64,000 nt of DNA, taken from Euptelea pleiosperma. Taxonomy: Eukaryota > Streptophyta > Magnoliopsida > Ranunculales > Eupteleaceae. This document shows positions 58,512 to 64,000 of this stretch, piece after piece. The stretch lies in the NCBI GenBank assembly GCA_035048495.1, contig CM068545.1, forward strand, positions 24,586,741-24,650,740, read 5' to 3'. The translations under genes were made by a program, and so were the position numbers. The notes under the pieces were generated by a model. The model was not told the origin of the DNA, made no database searches, and was given only the letters and a program-made list of their open reading frames with translations. How positions within the stretch are numbered: position 1 is the first letter of the stretch; each line of letters starts with the position of its first letter.

Positions 58512-61500
58512 TCAAGATGATGCATAGATTTTTATCATGCCCATCTTGCTTAGACAAAAGGATAGTTGGTAGCTAGGAACTCCTCTGGTGAGGACATCTG
58601 CAACTTGTTCACTGGTCTTCACAAATGGGGTACAAACTTCGCCTGAGAGAATCTTCTCCCTTATAAAGTATCTATCCACCTCTATGTGCTTGGTCCTGTC
58701 ATGTTGTACTGGGTTATGACCAATGCTTATTGCTGCATTGTTATCACAATATAGCCTCATTGGGCTAGTAACAAGAAACCCCCAACTCACATAACATAAC
58801 TTTTGAAAGTAATGTCTCACATAGTCCATGTGCCATGGCTCTAAACTATGCTTCCGCGTTTGACCGTGCAACCACATGTTATTTCTTGCTTTGCCAAGTC
58901 ACAAGATTACCTCCCACAAAGGTACAATAGCCGGAAGTAGATCTTCTGTCGTCCTTAGCACCTGCCCAATCAACATCTGTGTAGGACTCAACCTCCATAT
59001 GACCATTCTTCTTGAAGAGGAGGCCTTTACCAGCAGAGGATTTGGGATATCTCAGAATCCTATACGCTGCTTCCAGATGAATACCCGTTGGCAAATGCAT
59101 GTACTGACCGATAACACTAACAGCTTAGGCAATGTCTGGTCTAGTCAAGGAGAGATAGATCAATCTCCCAACTAGCCTCTGAAAGCTAGCAACATCCTCT
59201 AATAGCTCACCAATCGATTCCCCTAACCTATGATTCTGCTCAATAGGTGTGTCAACTGGTCTGACTCCCAACTTTCTTGTTTCTCTAAGTAGGTCAAGAA
59301 CATACTTCCTTTGAGATTTGAAAATCTCTTTTCCAGATCTTGCAACTTCTATCCCTAGGAAGTACTTTAGGGACCCCAGATCTTTGATCTCAAATTCTAC
59401 AGCTAAGTATTTCTTTAACTTGAAGGTCTCAACCTCATCATTTCCAGTAACAATTATATCATCGACATAAACGATGAGGACCGTCGTGTTCTTCCCACAA
59501 TGCTTCAGAAAGAGAGTGTGGTCTGCCTGACTTTGAGAGAAACCCAATGTCTTCACTACTTTAGTGAATCTCTCAAACCATGCTCGAGGAGACTGTTTGA
59601 GTGTATATAAGGACTTCTTCAGTCTACACATTTTATCTTCTCTTCCTGATGACACGAACCTAGGAGGTGGAGTCATGTATACCTCCTTCAAATCCCCATG
59701 AAGGAAGGCATTCTTCACATCAAGTTGATATAAGGGCCATGACTGATTTGCTGCTAGGGATATGAGGACCCTTATGGAATTCAACTTTGCTATAGGGCAA
59801 AAGTTTCCACATAGTATATGCCATAGGTCTATGAATACCCTTTAGCTACCAACCTTGTTTTGTATCTTTCAACTGACCCATCTGCTTTGTACTACTGTAT
59901 AAACCCATCGGCTTCCTACAAGCTTCTTCCCTTTAGGCAACTCAACCAATTCCCATGTATTGTTTTTCTCTAGTGCTCTCATCTCTTCAACTGTTGCTGC
60001 CTTCCACTTAGGGTGTCTCAAACCTTATGCTATAGAGGAAGGTAATGGAATAGTGGATAGGGATGTGACATACGATCTGTAAGAGGGAGACAAGGCATCA
60101 TATGACACAAAATTACTCAGTGGGTGTTGAGTACAACTCCTGACACCCTTCCTGAGAGCAATAGGAATATCAAGAGAGGAAAACTCAGTAACAGGATCAA
60201 GAATGGGAACAATACCTGAATCCGAGGAAGATCCAACTAGTGCCTCTGGACATGGAGTAGCTGTGGCCTTCTCTTTTCCGTTATAGACCTTTAACTCCGC
60301 CTGAGTGCCAACTACAGTCTTGTGGAATAGTATTGTCCACAAGAGAGATAGGAGGTGTAGGACACGGAAGAGGACAAGGAAGAGGTATAGAGGGACTCTC
60401 ATTACCTGTAAACTTCTCCCCTTGAGGAGAGGACCGAGAGAAGAAAGGGGTGTTCTCCTAGAAAGTGACATCTAGGGATACAAACCTTCTACTAGACAGA
60501 GGATGAAAACATTTGTATCCTTTGTGGGTAAAGGAGTATCCCAAGAAAATACACTTAAGAGCTTTGGGATCCAATTTGGTTCTATGGGTGCCCAACACAT
60601 GAACAAAGCAAACACAACCAAATACGCGTGGAGGTACAATAAATGAAGAACCAGTAGGGTGCAACAAATGAATGGGACTATTAAACTTCAATGATCTAGA
60701 TGGCATACGATTAATGAGATATGCAGCAGTGAGAACACCCTCACCCAATATGATTTAGGCACATGGTGAAAAAGAAGAAGAGAGCGAGATACCTTCAAAA
60801 GATGTTGGTTCTTGCGTTCAGCCACACTATTTTGCTGGGGCGTATAGCTGCAGGAGTTCTGGTGGACAATACCATGATCAGAAAGGTATTGTTGCAAGCC
60901 ACCATACATGTATTCTCCACCTTGATCTGAACGAAGTACTTTGATGGGAGACCCATATTTTGTATGAATCATGTTATGAAAACTTTGGAATATGGAATAA
61001 ACCTCATCCTTAGTCTTCATAAGATAGATCCATGTACACCTCATATGATCATCAACAAAGCTAATAAAATATCGATAACCATAGATAGAAGTAACAGGGA
61101 AGGACCCCACACATCAGAGTGTACAATATCAAAAGGGAAAGCAAAAATGTTACTTTTAGAAGGAAAGAGGTGCGACAATGTTTTGCAAGTTCACATGTCT
61201 CACATCTCAAAACAGATAAAGAAACAGAACCAAATAGAGCAGGAAATAGTAGTTTCAAATAAGCAAAAGAAACATGGCCGAGGCGAGAATGCCAACTCAT
61301 GATGGACTCTAAACTACTACTAGAAGGTTGTAAAGCCCGGGACTCAGAGGTGGTCCATCCAGAATATAGAGCCCAACTACTTTACGTCCAGTGCCAATCG
61401 TCCTCCTCGTGTCCAAGTCCTGAAAAACACAAGAAGAGGGAAGAAATGTCACACTACAATTCAAACGCTTTGTGAGGGAGCTAATAGATTAAAGGTTAAA

Positions 61501-62881
61501 AGTGAATTGAGGAACATGAAGAACTGAAGCCAAAAAAATATCAGAAGACACATTAATAACCCGCTTTCCCGAAACAGAGGATAGGGTACCATCAGCAATC
61601 CAGACCTTATCACGTCCATAACTAACAAAATAAGAGGAGAATAAGGATGACATACCAGTCATGTGGTCCGAGGCACCTGAGTCAATAACCCAGGTGGTAG
61701 TGGAGGCCACATGATGCGCAGTACTAATAGTACCTGTAACAGCAAAAGAGGATGAAGTAGCAGAAGGTCCTTCCATTTGGGCCATGAACCGTTTAATGTT
61801 GTCCAGTTCATCTCGTGGCAGAGTCACCATCGTAGAGGAAATTGGAGAAGCAGGAGGTCCAATAGGTGAGGGGTCTGAAGTCACACTGTGAGCTGACGAA
61901 GGCATAGGAGGTCGGGTGCCACTGGTGCCTGTAGCAGAATGAGGTGGGTGAACATGTAGTTCCCAACATCGAGCTTTCACATGTCACATTTTTCCACAGT
62001 GATCACATTTGGGCCTGTTGCCACTAAAAGTCCTACCAGAAGGAGTAGGAGGTGCGAAAGTGAAAGGCTGAGGCCGTGGGAAGCGATGTGGTGCAGAAGT
62101 AGAGGCAAGAGCAGATCTCTCTGGAATCGGAGGAGAGGATGAGGTCATAATTCGACGTCAACTCTCCTCACTCTGAATGTATGCATACAGGTGGCTGAGC
62201 GAAGGAAGAGTATCTTTGCTCAGAAGCTGGACACTGGCTAATTCATACTCAGAGTTAAGCTCTGCAAGGAACTCAAAGATCTTCGTCTCCTCCAACAACT
62301 TCTTGTACTTGGTGACTGTCTCAGTACAGCCACACAGGCTGAAGGGATGGTAGTGATGAAGCTCCTCACACATACTCCGAAGCAATGCAAAATAGTCAGC
62401 CAGAACGATCTCCTTGCTGGAGATGAGAGATATCATGGTGAAGCTGGAAGGCCCTTGCCAAATTCTGCTGCTGGGAGTAAGTTTGAGAGACAGTGTCCTA
62501 GATTTTTCGAGTTGTACGCAAGAACATGAAGCCTCGACTCACTTGTGGCTGCATGGAATTGAGAATCCATGACATCACAGTGTAGTTGTCCGACTCCCAT
62601 CGAGCATAAGAAGGATCAGTAGTAGCGGGTACTACAACACTCCCATTGGTGTAACCCATCTTAACTCTGCCCTCGATATACATACGAACCGACTGAGACC
62701 ACTCCACATAATTCCGGCCATCCAATCGAATTGTAGTGATCTGTAAACCCGGGTTATCTTAACCCATGGGGGGCATGAAAGAACCCCCAACACCACTCGA
62801 AGTAGCCTCCATAGGCCCTGAAACTCCTCCAGTGGAGCTAGACTGGCCTCCATTCAACACATCTGGGATCTCGGTTGACAT
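58512..62881 (-). pseudogene. Copia-4 gag-pol, degenerate
   Basis: Starts at ATG 62879-62881 (MSTEIPDVL). Gag: ITTIRLDGRNYVEWSQSV, SWILNSMQPQVSRGF. Nucleocapsid part ends CWELHVHPPH (about 61960). Protease: WVIDSGASDHMTG, intact (about 61675). GAG-pre-integrase: HSRLGH..CETCELAKHC (61290-61170). Integrase: DDHMRCTW, SDQGGEY, PQQNSVAERKNQH (61060-60810). [15 protein letters not shown] with a one-codon loss after it, QADHTLFL and VYVDDIIVTGND (59740-59450). RNase H: YTDVDWAGAKDDRRSTSG, YCDNNAAISIGHN, VDRYFIREK. It ends IKIYASS at 58512. About ten stops or frameshifts are spread through it. Confidence 0.9.
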
Positions 62882-63733
62882 GGCAACCCAACAAGAACCG
62901 AAGAACTGATAGTGAGGGGTGTTGTACATACAAGAAACCCCCAAAGAGAAATAGAGTTAGGTGATAAAATCAAGCTTGAATATCATGCCGGAGACCTCAC
63001 ACACCATCAAACCAGCCAACATGAGTAGGAATCAGGCACAAAAAGCACAAGACAGCCTAGAATCCGGATCTTGAGGGATTTATTGCACAAATACCCTGAA
63101 AATCTAGCTCTAGAAGGCCCAATTAAGCAAACCGGTGATCAAAGTATCCCCAAATTAGCACCAAATATAGTCACCATCATGAATATATCATTAAGAAGTG
63201 ATGGAGTAGCATAAGAAATCAAAAAGTTGCTGTTAGAGGGACATGACATGAGAGAAGTTGCTGTTTGGGCGAAAAAATTGCCTAAAATAGGCTATCGACG
63301 ATAATTTTAGAGCTTGAAATCCTCCCAGAAGCTTCAATACTTGATGAATTCAAACAAGAGTTGATTTTATGGGTAGGTAATCACGAAATGTCCCAAATAG
63401 AAGCAAGAAATAGAAACAAAATTGGCAGATTTGAGAGGAATCAAGAAAAAACGAAAAACGAGTTCGTTTTCCACCAAGAACGAGATTCAAGATTTGAGCA
63501 TCAAGACAACATCAGAAAAATTGAGATAAATACCATAAATCTTGTAAAATCGAGATCTACTAGGATATGAAGCTTTGGAGTCAGATGATCGTACGGCTGC
63601 TGACGTCATACGTACGGCCTGATGACGACAGCACGACGTCAACACCTAAATCTTGTACCTCCTAGTTCTGAAGTTGCTGATCTTCCTTCCCAGATCAAAG
63701 AACACAAATTCCGATCGATTCGGCTCTGATACC
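62882..63733 (-). other. Copia-4 untranslated leader
   Basis: About 850 bp between primer site and gag start. Contains GTACGGCTGCTGACGTCATACGTACGGCCTGATGACG (63592-63629), rich in ACGTC and TACG motifs, also seen in decayed form at 54190-54240. No frame on either strand carries a known motif. Confidence 0.6.
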
Positions 63734-63934
63734 AAGTTGAATCTAGGGTTTCTAGGGTTAGAACAAAAGAGAAAAAGAGGAGAGAGAAAAGAGCAATTAG
63801 GGTAAAGAGCATGTAGAATACATGTCTTTGTAGTTTATTATTTATGAGTCTAAAAATACTGAAAGTGGACAAGTATGCCCTTACAAGCAATAACTAACAC
63901 ATTTACCATATACCATATAATATGGCTATACGGC
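63734..63934 (-). repeat. 5' LTR of copia-4, truncated
   Basis: Matches 58283-58490, with deletions (GAGAGA; TATA reduced to TTATTTATGAG). It lacks the terminal TGTTATCATGTAA end. The remaining bases to 64000 include CAAGTATGCCCTT (63982-63994), which also occurs inside this LTR (63870-63882), so a local rearrangement is possible. Confidence 0.75.
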
Positions 63935-64000
63935 CTCTGAAAGGACCTCGACCTCTGAGTTTTGGTGGCAAATTCTACTCAAGTATGCCCTTCCAGAGGC

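Larger units (their letters stand above)
58283..63934 (-). mobile_element. Copia-4 in intron 7, antisense to the host gene
   Basis: LTRs at about 58283-58504 and 63734-63934 share AAGTTGAATCTAGGGTTTCTAGGG through AAATACTGAAAGTrGA and TACCATATAC. The primer site complement GGCTCTGATACCA precedes the right LTR, and CTCCCCCTCAAG follows the left. The right LTR loses similarity after ...ACGGC, lacking the last 13 bp or so (TTACATGATAACA). No target duplication can be read. It is a third LTR family, distinct from copia-1/3 and copia-2. Confidence 0.88.

Noticed and set aside
1..64000. tRNA or rRNA genes
   Set aside because: No cloverleaf with A and B boxes or rRNA core sequence was noticed; the only tRNA-related strings are retroelement primer-binding sites.

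Overview
This window is nuclear DNA from a flowering plant. The evidence is intron-split genes with GT-AG junctions, a single-exon organellar mTERF gene, and many plant-type transposons (Ty1/copia, Ty3/gypsy, Helitron, hAT and LINE). The base composition, long introns and protein sequences suggest a non-grass angiosperm; the species cannot be named from the sequence.

Layout. At 1-1351 lies the 3' end of an unrecognised gene (+). At 3971-4326 is a small hAT-type MITE with an 8-bp target duplication, followed by a decayed antisense Ty3/gypsy gag. At 5723-6589 is an intact mTERF gene (+), with a 34-G homopolymer just after its stop. From 6.8 to 9.5 kb there are simple repeats and unclassified non-coding sequence. 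At 9.76-13.08 kb is a fold-back element split by a 2.7-kb solo gypsy LTR. From 13113 to 31508 is an old copia element (+). Its 5' LTR is split by an 11.9-kb Helitron (13238-25175) carrying a decayed RepHel gene. Its interior carries hAT transposase remains and a second copy of the first hAT MITE.

From 32127 to the end of the window runs one large gene for a mitochondrial-type long-chain (solanesyl-type) prenyl diphosphate synthase (+). A transit-peptide-like first exon at 32127-32252 is phase-compatible with exon 2 at 53231. The roughly 21-kb intron between them holds LINE remains and a copia nest. In that nest, one old antisense copia copy (34624 to about 48606) was hit twice in its gag by two other copia elements (36100-41776 and 42146-47488). 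Exons 3-7 follow to 57463. The next intron holds small terminal-repeat relics, a third hAT MITE and another antisense copia (about 58283-63934). The last exons, including the second aspartate-rich motif, lie beyond the window.

The two recognisable host genes are both organelle-related: organellar nucleic-acid expression (mTERF) and the isoprenoid side chain of ubiquinone or plastoquinone. They are not in an operon or pathway together. Most of the remainder is transposon strata whose order can be read from insertion junctions. The most notable signals are: an exact paralogous empty site for the Helitron; two insertions 369 bp apart in one gag; hairpin arrays in a copia leader; and a stem-loop just after the TATA box in three copia LTR families, with one apparent compensatory base pair.
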